From positions 2,480,001-2,544,000 of the forward strand of contig SCHM01000003.1 of assembly GCA_004123355.1 (NCBI GenBank): 64,000 bases of DNA, in the 5' to 3' direction. This DNA is from Amphirosellinia nigrospora. Taxonomy: Eukaryota > Ascomycota > Sordariomycetes > Xylariales > Xylariaceae. Position numbers and translations under genes: made by a program. Shown here piece after piece: positions 1 through 11,013 of this stretch (the first letter of the stretch is position 1; the number at the start of each line of letters is the position of its first letter). The notes beneath the pieces are model-generated. The model did no database searches and was not told where the DNA came from. It saw only the letters and a list, made by a program, of their open reading frames with translations.

Positions 1-175
1 TAAGATCGAACGGATCAGCAACACAACAATTAAATAAAATAAAAATCTAACAAATAAATCTAAACGAGAAATATTTTTATTATTTTTAAGATATTATTAT
101 ATAGTTTTAAAACTAAAATATTCTATAGATTAGGCGAGAATAATAACATATTAAATCGTGCGTTAATATTTATAT
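1..175. other. AT-rich edge, probably tail of a RIP-mutated repeat
   Basis: This stretch is strongly A+T rich and changes abruptly to normal composition near position 175. It resembles in texture the large AT-rich block at the other end of the window: TA-rich runs, with residual C and G mostly in CG or GC pairs. No gene or recognisable repeat end is visible. It is probably the end of another mutated repeat block extending to the left (inference). Confidence 0.45.
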
Positions 176-1116
176 CAAGGCGACCGACCGTCTATGTGAG
201 ATCTAACCCTTGACCTCTGCGAATAGCCAATAACCAATTACTTCCCGTAATCAATGAATATAGTGGAGCGGATTTCCGAATGTGGTTAGTTTCAGAGTTA
301 GATAGTAAAACTTCAGCTGCGTAAATCCGACTTGGTAGAGTAGGCCTAGAGTAGGTGCTGACTTTGCTCTTTTTGGCGGCCATCAATTCAGCTATTTGGC
401 TGATCAGGCTGACAGGGAACAAAAGCCGAATGGCCAACAAACTGTCACACAAGAATCTTCAAAGTTCTTACCTTCGCATAATAATTGCATACACACAGGG
501 CAAAGAAAGATAGCTGGCCTGCCTGTTGGTGGATGAGGATTGCGATGCGAGAGACATTCCCAGCCTCTCACTATTCCTTACGGCCTTGAATCCATAATTG
601 GACTGGCCCCTCCTGCATACCCTCGCCAGTTTATGCAGGAGGTTTAAGTGCATCAGAGATCTGCCAAGATACCAAGAGACTAACCTAACCTAACCTTGGA
701 CTATCCCCCACTCTCTGGTTGTCACTACCGTCACGTCCAGTCAGTCCTCTCTCCTTTTCATTGCCTGGATTGCCTGGGTCTGTCTTCAATCGGCGTGGAG
801 TCTGTCTTTAATTGTAGTACCGTCAACCGTCGCTCGCCCATCGATCGTCATCGCTCAATTTGCGACATTACGAACCGTCGGGCCATGGCGCGACTGGCGA
901 CAACGTTGTTCTCTAAGTGCCGCGGTTGAATGGAATTGTGAGGTGAGAGGCAAGCTGAGTGACCAGAGTTGTAAGAAGGAGACGCGACTGTCCTGGTGAC
1001 GTCGCAGATACATCGAAACGCGAACAAGACTTAGCTACATACCGTCGCGTTGCCAAAACCCGACTCTCTAATTTAATTTTCCTGGCCGTTGGGATCGACG
1101 GCCATCGTCAACAACG
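176..1116. other. Upstream intergenic region
   Basis: About 940 bases with normal composition and no convincing gene; open frames here lack splice support or family resemblance. It holds three tandem CTAAC-type units at 680-695 (TTAGG on the other strand), reminiscent of telomere-like interstitial motifs but too short to interpret. A TGACGTC, CRE-like, occurs near 999. The last ~190 bases are probably the 5' UTR of the gene starting at 1117. Confidence 0.4.
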
Positions 1117-4100
1117 ATGAGTAACGCTCGTGATACCACCTCGCGACTTCGTCAGAATCTCAATCCGTTGCTGACGTCGGCGCTGGGTTATCACAACCAG
1201 CTGAATACGCCTCGGTCCGCTGTATCGGCGAGCTCCCCGCATGTCCTCGGCGGCGGTATAACACCAGCCAGCTCGATACAGCGCTATAATCCCCAAGAAT
1301 GGATTCCGTCGCCCGCTGTTGGTCCCGAGAGGACGCAGCAATACCCTCCACAGCCCACTTTCCGTGACACGCAGTCAGGTAAGCATCCGCGCCGATTCTA
1401 TGTGTATAAACATAATGTTTACTTGAGTAAAAGCCGCTGCCCCGGCACCCCCGCCTCCGTACTCCCCTCCACGGAGTCAACGGCCTGCTCCTACCAATTA
1501 TGAGACACCACCAGCCAACACGTCTGCCGCCCGTATACCATCCGGTACCCACCGACCGTCGCCGGAGCCAACTACCCAAAGCTTCCCACCGCCGCCGGGG
1601 TCGACAGACAGAAGGACTTCTCGTGATAGACGGTTTGGCCTGCCTTCTCTCTCAAGGCGAAGGGATCGGGATCGGGATCAAGCCGATTTCGTTCCTAGTC
1701 CGGATACTCGATCATCGCCCTCTGTTTCTAGACCACAGGCCTTAATGATCAATATCCCCCAAGCTGTGGACCCAGCAGATCATCTTGTACCAATATTAGC
1801 ACCCAACGCCCGAAGAGCTGCCTCGGCGAGCGCAGTAGAGACGCCTATGTCTGCTCGGTCTCGATCGGCGTCACAATCGAGATGGGACCCAGCTATGCCG
1901 CTTCCTCCTCCCCCGCCAGGCCCCCTCCTTCCGCCCAGTCTCGGTCACAGAGCTTGAATCGGCCAAATAGTGCGAACCCCCTATTGCCTCTCCACCGACG
2001 AGACGTCCGCCACCGGGAGGAGTGACAGCCCTGGGACCTGTGCCGCCAACCCCGGCCAACTGGGTTGACGAGGAACGTCAGCAACAGCGTGATACAACAC
2101 CTAACCAGCCCGAATTGACTCTCCAGACAACTGGATTGAACAACACGCAGACAACAGATGTTCCGGAGTCTGCTACGGGTGCAAGCCCTAATGCTGGCTT
2201 GAATAGAACCGGTGCGGTTCGAGGTGAAAAGACTCTGCGTGAAAGGCGCAATGAAAGTCGGACTAGACACCAGAGGGTCGAGTCAAGTGCAGATGCACAG
2301 CAGCTTTCGGATATTGTGGTTCCCCAAGGCTCAAACCTTTCTCGACGATTTTCGGTACATCGTGGAACGCCGCGGAGTGCAGGAAAGATGGTAGTTGAAC
2401 TTGCCAGGTCCCCCGATGACAATGATGATTCACGTCACTCAACGCCACGCGCCTCGGCAGGACTGCCTGCTGAGTCGGCTACACCACCTTTCTCTCCACC
2501 CGCAAAAGCCATTCCTTAACACGGAAATAGGGCATGTCATAGCCCCAAAGGCCCTCCCCACACCACCACCGCAAAGTCGATCGGTCTCGAGTTCATCTCA
2601 TGTCCGGCAAGAGGTGTATAGCTCGATCAACAGCGTTGCCTCTACTCCATTTACCGCCCAGCCACTGACAAAACAAATTGTTGTGAGCCAGACAGCTCAA
2701 CAATTTTGTCAAGGCACGATTGAGCGCTTCCAAACCTTCGCCGAGAAAGAAGCTTCTGCAAAGACCGATGCCGACCGTGTGAAGCTGTTCGCTGATTTTG
2801 TCGTCAACGAGTCTAGATTGAGACGCGAGAGATATTCATCGGCTATTGGCGCTATGGGGTCTGAGATTTTTGATCTTACAAGAGATCTGTTCCGCCCAAT
2901 GAAGGTTCGACGAGACTCGAATAGCTCACAAATGAGCGACTGGACACCCCAAATGTCCGAAACCAAGTCAAACCGGAACTCTATGACCTCTTTTACGCGC
3001 GAGCAGCAACCACCAAGCTCTGCGCCCCATCCGCTGGTACTGTGATGTCCCCGAATGGGCCTCCCCCGATCAACACAAATTGGAATTCGAATCAATTTAT
3101 GCCATCGCTGTCGCCAATCCTTAGTATGAGCGTTAGCGCACGTGATGAAGCAGATTCTCGAGGCAGGCCTGCAAGTCGATGGTGGGAGTCAGACTCCGTA
3201 GGTGAAGGTGGGCGGATGGAAAGGTCAAAGAGGGAATCAAAATATATGGGTGTGCCGAAAGAAGCGAGAGAAGCATTGCAGTGGCAAGACGCATCTGGCA
3301 GTGCGTCTGGGCCCTCGGGCTCCAGCGAGGGATATCTAGCCGATGAGTACCCCCCTGAAAAGGTTGGTTGGCATGAATCAGAGTCAGCAAAGGCGCCGCA
3401 CCCATTTCGTCAATCACTCCTATCGTTAGCATCATCAGCACCGAATACCCCGAGCCCGTCTCATCTCGACGTCTCTCGACTTGTCACATTGCCACCTCCT
3501 TATCCTCGCCATCACCCGGCGGTGAACAATAGCCACCCAGAACTTACCTCGATCCGAACTCTTGTGCGAGCGGTTAGTGATTTAAGTGAAATCGAGGCAA
3601 ACAAGCAAGCCTTTGCGCGAGATAGCCAGAAATCACGCGACGAAGCCGTAGAAGCAGCCTCAACAAGGCGACAAGCACTGCGAGTAAATCTCCAACAAGA
3701 GATAAGCTCCGGGAACATGTCATACGCCGAGGCCGCAGCAATAGAGGCCGACACCGAGGCGTCCGAAAAGGCACAGTCAAAAGAGCTAGAGAGGAAAGAT
3801 TTCGAACGATTCCAAAATGTGGTGGTTATGCCTTTGAACGAGCTTCTTACTGGTCGTATCGCTAAAGCTACTACGTTATTCGATGAGCTCCGTTCGCGGC
3901 TTTTCGTCGAGACGCAAGCGCCGAATCCCAATATGCCCCAGGAAGAAGGCGATGAACAACCAGAATTACTGGAAAAGCTCACGCTACTGAAATGGATATT
4001 TGAGGCTCGTGAGGCTCTTCACCGCGAAATTTACAACTTACTGAGCGACCGTAATGACCGGTACCGTGAGATGGTGATCGTGCCTTACCGACTATCAGGC

Positions 4101-4736
4101 AATGAAGAGAAGTTACGCCATGCGGAGGCCTTTTTCGCCGAGGACGCAAGCAAGCGGCAGGCAGCATTCGCGAACGAGGTATTGCAGCGGACGCGCGAAT
4201 TTCGGGATGTGGTGGAGGAGAACGTGACTCGCGGAGTCGACATGCAATTGAATGCGTTCTGGGATATTGCGCCGCCATTAAAGCGCTTGCTGGACAAGAT
4301 CCCGGCCATCATCGACGCGCACTTCCACATTCAGATCCCGCCCGCCGAGTTTGAAGAGAACCCGCCGTATCACCGACATCCTCTGCAGTACCTGTATAGC
4401 TTACTACTGCATGCGGAGAAGAGCACATATCAGTTTATCGAGTCTCAAACGAACCTGCTGTGTCTCCTACACGAGGTTAAGGAGGCAGTTGTCAGTGCTC
4501 GCGCCAAGGTTAGCGAGGCTGAAGGTCGTGATACTCGCACTATTGAGGATGAGCGGAGTAGCGAGCGTGACCGGCTGACGGATGATCTTAAGGAGAAAGT
4601 TCGCGTCGTTCAGGACCAATGGGTCGGTGCGCTTGGTGACGGCATGCGGGGCGTGAAGGAAAGAGTGGGAGAGTGGCTTCTCTCAACGGGCGGCTGGGAC
4701 GAGAGTCTCGAGGACGGCGGCGTGGGTGGTGCTTAA
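1117..4736 (+). CDS. Large proline/serine-rich protein with C-terminal helical domain, unknown function, several frame breaks
   Basis: A gene of about 1,190 codons whose family I do not recognise. Exon 1 is 1117-1378. A 55-nt intron 1379-1433 (GTAAGC...AAAAG, phase 1) joins it to the rest. The N-terminal ~600 residues are low complexity: Pro/Ser/Arg-rich, with a poly-Pro stretch and RSRS-type runs, so probably disordered. From about 3,480 the sequence becomes a conserved-looking, charged, helix-rich domain of ~400 residues with probable coiled-coil stretches (EEKLRHAEAFFAEDASKRQA, then HRHPLQYLYSLLLHAEKS). No signal peptide or membrane segment is seen. The reading frame shifts four times: in C runs at 1921-1925, 1977-1981 and 3025-3028 (each repaired by one extra C) and near 2515 (one surplus base). 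The text reads naturally across each break, so sequencing error is more likely than a pseudogene. It is convergent with the downstream regulator. ATG 1117 follows CAACAACG, an acceptable fungal context. Confidence 0.75.
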
Positions 4737-5309
4737 GACTTTGCATGTCTGACTTAAAAGTCTAAGAACCGTGTGGTCGCGGGTTAGCATTTTGCTGGCG
4801 ATATTTTGTGTGATACCCCTTGCACCCTTGCATCTACATTCAGCATATCATCCTGCACATTGGAGTCAAACTTCTGGGTAATTTTTTTATTTGGGTACAT
4901 CTCATCTGCCTTGGTACTGCCACAAAGGTGCCTGCGAGTGTTTGTATCGTTAGAAGGAGGCATTTAGCTATAGCAGCGATGCTCGAATGATGCATTATGA
5001 TAATCATGAGAGACGAAGCAGCGTTTCCCTAGCCTCATACTGATTAATGGCCTGTGAATTTTATAAAATAGCTCATGTGACATGCGATATTAAGGACTGT
5101 CTTCCAACATACTCATTTAACATATCAGTGACTCGCATAATTACATCTAAAAAGTGAAGTTCATTACATAGCGAACTGCTCAGGCCAGGAGCGAGAAAAG
5201 CCGGGTATATATATACAATACTAGTACACTACACAGATGAGAAACTCCCCACGAAAAAATCGCTTATGTTGTTCATTCATACATATTTCCATTGAACATG
5301 CGCCCAATC
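4737..5309. other. Convergent 3' intergenic region
   Basis: 573 bases between the stop codons of two converging genes. Composition is normal to slightly AT-rich, and no ORF, repeat or structured RNA is apparent. It presumably contains the 3' UTRs and polyadenylation sites of both genes. Confidence 0.5.
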
Positions 5310-7177
5310 TCACAGCCTACCACCTTTTGAAGCAAACCACCCTTTCGCCTCATCGATCCCCATGCCCGAGGTCATCAATATGCGGCCAAACTGATCGATA
5401 TCGTCGGGCTGCGCGCGATCGATCTGCTTCCAGATATTCGACGGCTGCGCCACGAGATGCTTCTTATCCCGCCACGCGACGGCGAACTCGATCGGGTCGC
5501 GGGAATTCCAGAGATGCGCCGACAGCGTGAGGCTGCGGCAGAGCAGCATGCGCGCGTCGCACTTGGAGGCGTCGCTGTATGGCGACGCCTGCATCGCGTA
5601 CTTGAGCGCCGCCATCGTGGTCGCGTCGCATGGCCCGCACGGAGACGGGCCCTGACCCTGACCCTGACCCTGCTGCGACGACACGGCGTCCGAGTGCGGG
5701 GCCATGAAGCTGGAGAAATCGGCGCGCATCAGACATTGGAGCTGGGTGAGGAGGAAGGAGACGAGGAGGGTTCGGCGGATCGACTCTTGGAAGGTCCAGT
5801 CGTTGTAGAGAGCCGCGCCGTGGTTAGGGGTAGAGGGGAATGTTGCGTGGTGGGTTGCTCGCGCCGTCGTCGTCGTCGTATTCGTCTTCTTCTTCGTGGC
5901 GCGCGAATTCGAGGAGGGACATGGCGGAGTCTGCGAGGGCTGGGGCCGTCTCTTCTGCCAGCGCGCGGGCGGCGCACGAGTCGTCGAAGAAGAGCATGAT
6001 TTGGTATAGGACCAGCGCGTGGGTGCGTGCCATTATCTCGGATACGCTGGTGGGAGCGGGCGTGGTGAGGAGTTTTTGATAGCGTAGTTCGATCACTCGT
6101 TGGATCATGGCCGTGTTGGATGTGTTTTTGGCTCGGTGGAGAGCGCAGGCGCCGAGTGCATCTATTCATCTTGTTAGCCTGCAAGATGGCCACGGCGTAG
6201 GAAAAAGGGGTTGTGTACCTTCTAAGCAGGCGGGCATAGAGTCTCGGTACAGAGCGGGATGACTCCACGGCGTTCCGCCCTCGTCAACCATATTCTGCGG
6301 CGCACGTTTGAATTCATCCATAGAGTACCGCAGGCGTTTCTCGATCAATTCCGAGGCCGCGCGCAGCAGTTGTATCCTCGACAGACTAGCGATCTGAGAT
6401 TTCGGCGAGCGGACGACTACGGGCATGGGGTCCTCTAATTCCGGCATCAGACCAGGTGGTGGCGGTATCGCGCTTAATGCGGAATCCAAATTCACTACAT
6501 CATCAAGGAACTCCAGTCCTGAGATGGTTGGTTCATCAAACGAGAGGGTTGGAAAAGATGCACATGTTGGGTTATAAGTAGGGCTCATATCCATATTGAA
6601 GTCGAAGCCCGTCTCCCAGGGGGCCATCTCCGGCAAGGCGTCCTTCGTAAGCTCGTGCGGTTGCGCATCGGGGCTCACGTCTGGCGGCGAGGACGAAGTG
6701 TCGCTGCGCTTCTTGCTCAGATTCTCCTTCTGCGTGGGATAAGAGCAATTGATCTGCCTCTGCGCACAGCGTAGGCATGAAGGCTGGCGAAGATCACATC
6801 GCCGTTTTGACTTGATGCACGCAGCGCACTGCGATGGCCATGTTATGTTAGCAATAGGTATCAATGAGCGTACATTGTGAAGGACTCCACAATACTATAT
6901 GTAGGTGGATATATATACTTTATATATATATAACCTTGGAATGGTGCAGGTATGCATCGTGAATGAGGGATGGATCACTTACGGATTTCCGCCTGGGTGG
7001 CGGGTTGCCACGCTCTATGGCCGAAAGGGATGGCGGCGGCATGTTGACCGCGCGAGGATTTTCACTCAACGGTGATGCCAAAATTGGATGGGAATCATTT
7101 ACGCCACGATACTGTTTCTCAATGTAGTTCTCTGTGTCCCTCAAATGCCGTGTCGCGGCCACCATGACAGTATCCAT
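5310..7177 (-). CDS. Zn2Cys6 (C6) fungal transcription factor
   Basis: A predicted nuclear DNA-binding regulator of ~552 residues. Exon 1 is 7177-6983, exon 2 is 6828-6219 and exon 3 is 6161-5310. The introns are 154 nt (GTAAGT...CGCAG, phase 0) and 57 nt (GTACAC...AATAG, phase 1, branch GCTAAC). The first splice joins an RRKS tail to CAACIKSKRRCD, giving C-x2-C-x6-C-x6-C-x2-C-x6-C, the exact binuclear zinc cluster spacing, at about residues 66-93. A Ser/Pro/acidic linker follows. The remaining ~350 residues form an all-helical regulatory region, seen in many C6 factors, including ALYNDWTFQESIRRTLLVSF. An acidic EEE/DDDD stretch lies near 5,860. One frame break near 5827-5830 (GGGG run; one base surplus) divides exon 3, and sense resumes at once. 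The start is the first ATG after an in-frame stop; a longer 5' exon is possible. The target genes are unknown; the neighbouring peptidase-like and NmrA genes are candidates. Confidence 0.85.
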
Positions 7178-8089
7178 AGCTAGTCGGAATTCCGCTGACG
7201 GTATTAACAAGACTACAGCTTAGGTGCAGCGGTCTTTGTTAGAGTGATTTGGGCGGAGCTCCGCCTAACCACAACTAGGCATCTATAGCTGCCCAGGTAT
7301 CTACATTCTATTTACTACCCAATCAGGCTTAATTGGCAAGATGGGCACTTACTTTTTTCTCTATCCCTACTGTCATAATCAACATCAGTATAGGTAGGAT
7401 CTAAAATCAGATTATTCTATCTATGGGCTTTTGGAAAATGACTACGTATAGAAAATCTATGAATGTTGAATACTTGCTATCGTGTGTGGTTATTCCGCTA
7501 GCCGTATCTTTATCTTTCAGTCCTAACTTAGGTAGTATTTTACCCCTTAAGTCCCCGAGGTGTCACCTACAGTCAGCTTTAGGTAGGTACTTAGTTATTG
7601 GAGAGGCAGAGGGTTATCTATCTGACCATTTTGAAACCTTCTCTCAATTCTCCTTCAATGGAAATGAACAGGCCATAAATACTTAACATGCAACACGAAG
7701 TCTTGGTATATGCCGATTCTTCCACCCGCGCCAATCGTATAGACCTAGGTACTGGCCTCTTTCGGCACGGAACAGGTGGAAGATTAGCTACCAATCACCC
7801 AGAACAATTCCACCACTACCACACATTCCCATAGACACCTATGTATCAGCCAAGAACTCGACTCAACTGTCTTGATAGCGTTATCAGAATGAGAGACTGT
7901 CGACCTGCTTCATTCGGAGCTATGAACCGGCTAACCACCGGGGTACCAAAACCTCCATGATGGTGGGCATCTTGAAAGAATTTCCCGGAGTCCTGCTATA
8001 TAGTCTCGTGTCCTGGGATTGTGCCGTTCGGAACTATGCCGTGACGATCACCCTAGACGAAGGCCTAGTTGTCAAGAATACCCATCAGC
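7178..8089. other. Divergent promoter region between regulator and HEXXH protein
   Basis: 912 bases shared by two divergent genes. An 87-codon open frame at 7423-7686 (+) has no recognisable features and I treat it as chance. Several TACCTAGGTA-like words recur (for example around 7,585 and 7,747). Two CGG-type sites are visible: CGG-N4-CCG inside the palindrome at 7252-7265, and CGG-N9-CCG at about 7913-7928. Both are motif classes bound by Zn2Cys6 proteins. Confidence 0.5.
7252..7265. promoter_or_regulatory. Candidate Zn2Cys6 binding palindrome CGG-N4-CCG
   Basis: GGCGGAGCTCCGCC is a perfect 14-bp palindrome, 75 bases upstream of the regulator start at 7177. Its core is an inverted CGG pair with a 4-base spacer, a geometry typical of dimeric C6 factors. 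Autoregulation is an inference; the spacer preference of this factor is unknown. Confidence 0.4.
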
Positions 8090-9528
8090 ATGGCGTCAAA
8101 GAGCGTTCCATCGGCTGTGGCCATTTTCCTTCTCGCTGCTTGCAGCGCGGCAGCGCCTCTAAACCAGGCCGCCTCACGCACTCTCGCTGCTGCGGCGCCA
8201 CCCGCGACGTTCACGGCGAACCCGGCCATTGGACCCGGCGGGAGCACCTACACGGACTCGGCACACTCCGCGTCTATGGCGCAACCGGCAGTAAGGCGAC
8301 CGACTCGCTGAACATGCTCGAGGGTGCTTACGACTGTTTCACGAACACGCTTGGCTGGCGCTCATCGGGTCTATCGTACAACTCGGACAATGACGACGGG
8401 CCGTTCACCAAAGTCAATGTTTACTCTGTCGCTAGCTTGCCTGGTGCTGCGGGTGTCATGCACAGCGACGCTGCGACCGGCATGGCTTGGCTCGAGGTGC
8501 AGCAAGACTACATCACCATCCCGGGCGTTGTCGTGCACGAATGGGGACACGGCATAACGTACACGGAACGATACTGGGTAGACCAGGGCCGAACAGGTGC
8601 CTGGTGGGAGACAACCGCGAACTGGGTTGCCGACACCTACAAGACATCATCGCTATGCGCGAGTGCGCGATCTGCGCACGGGCAGTCAGCCACAGCGACT
8701 GAGATCAACCTCCAGAAAGTCATTGGGGACTCGTTCCAGGTGATAGTGGATGGCTCCGTCGACACGGGCAACTACTACGAAGCCTGGCCCTTCTTGGCCT
8801 ACATCACGGCGAACCCGGACAACTTCGCCGGGCTTGGCCAGACCGCCGTTCGCGAAATGATTCGCCAGTATAGCAGAGGCAGCAACGAGACGCCGCTGCA
8901 CTCGCTTGATCGCGTCGCTACGAGCGCGACAGCTCAACAGGTCGTCGCACGCTACTGGGCGCGCATGGCCTATGTCGACATCGGACACGCTACCGCCCAA
9001 CAAGTTTTCCTTCAGCAACGAAACAGCATCAACTATGCCAACCTTGACTCTCAGGGCAGTGGAACTTACAAGGTGAAGAGCGCGAGGCAACCACGATACA
9101 TGGGGGCTAACAGTAGGTGATCTCCTGCGTTTTTTCCCTTCTCACCCTTTTAGCAAGTGAAATCTGGTCTTTCATGTCGAGTTGCATCGTGAAAAAAAAT
9201 TTAGACAAGACCATATGCGAATCAATTGCTGACCATCGATGTTAGTCATTCCGCTCAAGAAGTCGGGTGATGCCGCCGTAACGGCCAAGGTTACCGCCAG
9301 CAAGGCCTTCACGGCGACTTTGGCGATCCGCAACACGAGCTCCGGCGTAACCGATATGTTGACCTCGCCAATGGCTCCGGATCGGCAACGGTGAGCTCCA
9401 GTGAAGAAGCGAGTCTCGTTGTTGTCAACACACCGGCCTCGCTCATTCAGTACGACGCTTTCAGCCTTGGGAGCGACGTCCAGGCTGGACTAGACTACAC
9501 TGTCACTCTAACAGGAGCTACTGCTTAG
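8090..9528 (+). CDS. Secreted HEXXH protein resembling the DUF6055 family, two frame breaks
   Basis: About 435 residues. ATG 8090 opens a typical signal peptide: MASKSVPSAVAIFLLAACSA, then APLNQAAS. The body contains YGATGSK...MLEGAYDCF, GWRSSGLSYN and a zinc-metallopeptidase-like HEWGH (8536-8550), followed after ~23 residues by WWETTANW, whose Glu could be a third zinc ligand (inference). The C-terminal part is beta-rich. An intron 9113-9245 (133 nt, GTAGGT...GTTAG, branch GCTGAC) leads to the last exon, which begins IIPLKKSGD and ends TLTGATA. There are two single-base losses: near 8262-8269, which breaks signal peptide from body, and near 9353-9357. Sense resumes immediately after each, so assembly error is as likely as decay. 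The family assignment is from memory of fungal proteins with this HEWGH/WWETTANW pattern; proteolytic activity is not established for it. It is divergent from the regulator. Confidence 0.75.
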
Positions 9529-10095
9529 ATTTAAAGAGTCAAGCAGTACTCTTGAATTATGAGTTTTGTTAATGCAACTAGGTGGCTTAGCACCAGGCAA
9601 ATATATTAAACTAGAGCATTGACATGCTACATCTATTCTACAATATGTATTCTTCGTGCTCATATGCAGGAGTGGCATGTATGAACTAAGAAAACGTAAT
9701 TTTGAAAAGAACTCACATCATCCCGTAAAAGATTATCAAGGGGGAATATGGGTATATTTCAAATGGTAGTGGCGAGAATTGACTTGATAATACTACTTAG
9801 GTTAGATGTACACACAGACCCTACATAGTCATGTGAAAGACATTAAGACGGATGAGATAAATGCCATTTACCATGGAAGGGAGGATGGTACCCCATGCTC
9901 ACAAGGCGGAAGACCGCCAGACTATCTCAAATCATCCTGGCGCTTCAAGAGGGATCAAGTGTACCAGCATAACCGCTTCGGTGTTCAGCATAAATAAACA
10001 CATCAGCCAGCGCCAACTTTCTGTGATTGAGATGAAAGGCTCAGTTTAATACTATCATCAAGACTTTCTACCATTTCTATATCCCCTGAAAATCT
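9529..10095. other. Intergenic region upstream of the NmrA-like gene
   Basis: 567 bases without a convincing gene. Short open frames around 9,806-10,049 have no family features. The notable element is the CGG-N4-CCG site at 9907-9916. The sequence just before ATG 10096 is pyrimidine- and A-rich, as usual for fungal leaders. Confidence 0.45.
9907..9916. promoter_or_regulatory. Candidate Zn2Cys6 binding site CGG-N4-CCG
   Basis: CGGAAGACCG lies 180 bases upstream of the NmrA-like start. It has the same half-sites and spacing as the palindrome upstream of the regulator gene at 7252-7265. Sharing of this geometry between two neighbouring promoters suggests a common regulator. The motif is short enough to occur by chance. 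Confidence 0.35.
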
Positions 10096-11013
10096 ATGAC
10101 CATGTCACCCACAATTTTCGTCGTTGCCGCCACCGGTACACTTGGAAAGGCCCTGGCCCTCGATCTCAGAAAGATCGGCTGGAACGTCCACGCAACCGTC
10201 CGAGACCCTGCATCCCCAGCAGCGAAGGAACTCGCCAACGCAGGCGTGAAGCTGTTCCCCGGAGACTGGGACAACGAAAAGGCACTACAAGACGGAATGG
10301 CCGAGTGCGACGGTCTCTTCCTGAATCTGATGCCGAGCTTCACAGACTGGGAAGCCGACGTGCGACAGGGGCGAGCCATCATCAGCATCGCCAAGGCATC
10401 AGGTATCAAGCACCTCGTGCACTCGACGGGTATAACCTCCATGGCATCAGACTTCGAGCCGAACGGGCTCGGCGCCACATTCCTCGCCAACAAGAAACTC
10501 GTCGAGGACGCAGCCCGCGCCGCGGGTTTCGAAGCCTACACCATCCTGCGCCCGGCCTCGTTCATGGCGAACTGGCTCTCTGCCAAGGTGATCCAGTACC
10601 CCGGCCTCGTGGAGACGGGCACGTTTGAGACGGCGTATAAGCCCGACACGGTGCTCCCGCTCGTCGACGAGCACGACGTGGCCGCGTTTTCCATCGCGGC
10701 CTTCAAAGACCCCGCGCGGTTCAACGGCCAGGAGATCGAGGTCGCGTCCGAGACGCGCACGGCCGAAGAGATTCTGGAGTTGCTATCCCAAGCCACGGGT
10801 CGCCAACTAAAGGCTCGGTACTTGCCCGACGAGGAGATTGACGAGAAGGCGAAGCAGAACATCTTCCTGACAGGCCAGCGGGTTTCGCGAACGATGATCA
10901 AGTTTTTCGACATGGAGAGTATGGCGAAATGGGGTATCCCCCTCCATACCTTCCCCGAGTTTCTAGAGCGGGAGAAGGCGAGCTTAGAACAGACGTATAA
11001 TCGGGCCCAATAA
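10096..11013 (+). CDS. NmrA-like / atypical SDR NAD(P)-binding oxidoreductase
   Basis: An uninterrupted, intronless gene of 305 residues, the usual size for single-domain NmrA/HSCARG-type proteins. The N-terminus is a beta strand followed by a dinucleotide-binding loop (IFVVAATGTLGKALALDL), the atypical SDR variant of the Rossmann GxxGxxG motif. It is followed by a strand ending ATVRDP, where the Arg often contacts the NADP phosphate. The classical YxxxK catalytic pair is not evident in its usual place, so the protein may be an oxidoreductase or a nucleotide-sensing regulator. The ILRPASFMANW segment is characteristic of the family. ATG 10096 is used; ATG 10102 two codons later is an equally good start. 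It is expected to be cytosolic. It is the only fully intact gene in the window. It is transcribed in the same direction as the HEXXH gene, with its own promoter region. Confidence 0.9.
   Translation: MTMSPTIFVVAATGTLGKALALDLRKIGWNVHATVRDPASPAAKELANAGVKLFPGDWDNEKALQDGMAECDGLFLNLMPSFTDWEADVRQGRAIISIAKASGIKHLVHSTGITSMASDFEPNGLGATFLANKKLVEDAARAAGFEAYTILRPASFMANWLSAKVIQYPGLVETGTFETAYKPDTVLPLVDEHDVAAFSIAAFKDPARFNGQEIEVASETRTAEEILELLSQATGRQLKARYLPDEEIDEKAKQNIFLTGQRVSRTMIKFFDMESMAKWGIPLHTFPEFLEREKASLEQTYNRAQ

Noticed and set aside
192-653. Two minus-strand open frames of 61 and 86 codons
   Set aside because: No recognisable domains, no intron signals, and low-complexity overlap with the probable promoter region.
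6829-6864. Starting the regulator at the methionine just before the zinc cluster (MIPIANITWPSQ)
   Set aside because: This segment is the end of an intron with branch site GCTAAC and acceptor CGCAG. Splicing from 6983 gives RRKSCAACIKSKRRCD, a much better zinc-cluster entry.
7423-7686. 87-codon open frame between the divergent genes
   Set aside because: No family features, no splice or promoter evidence, and it lies in a region that must hold two promoters.
7957-8089. Upstream ATG extension of the HEXXH gene
   Set aside because: This longer frame lacks a signal peptide and reads nonsense through the segment where another frame encodes a typical signal peptide starting at 8090.
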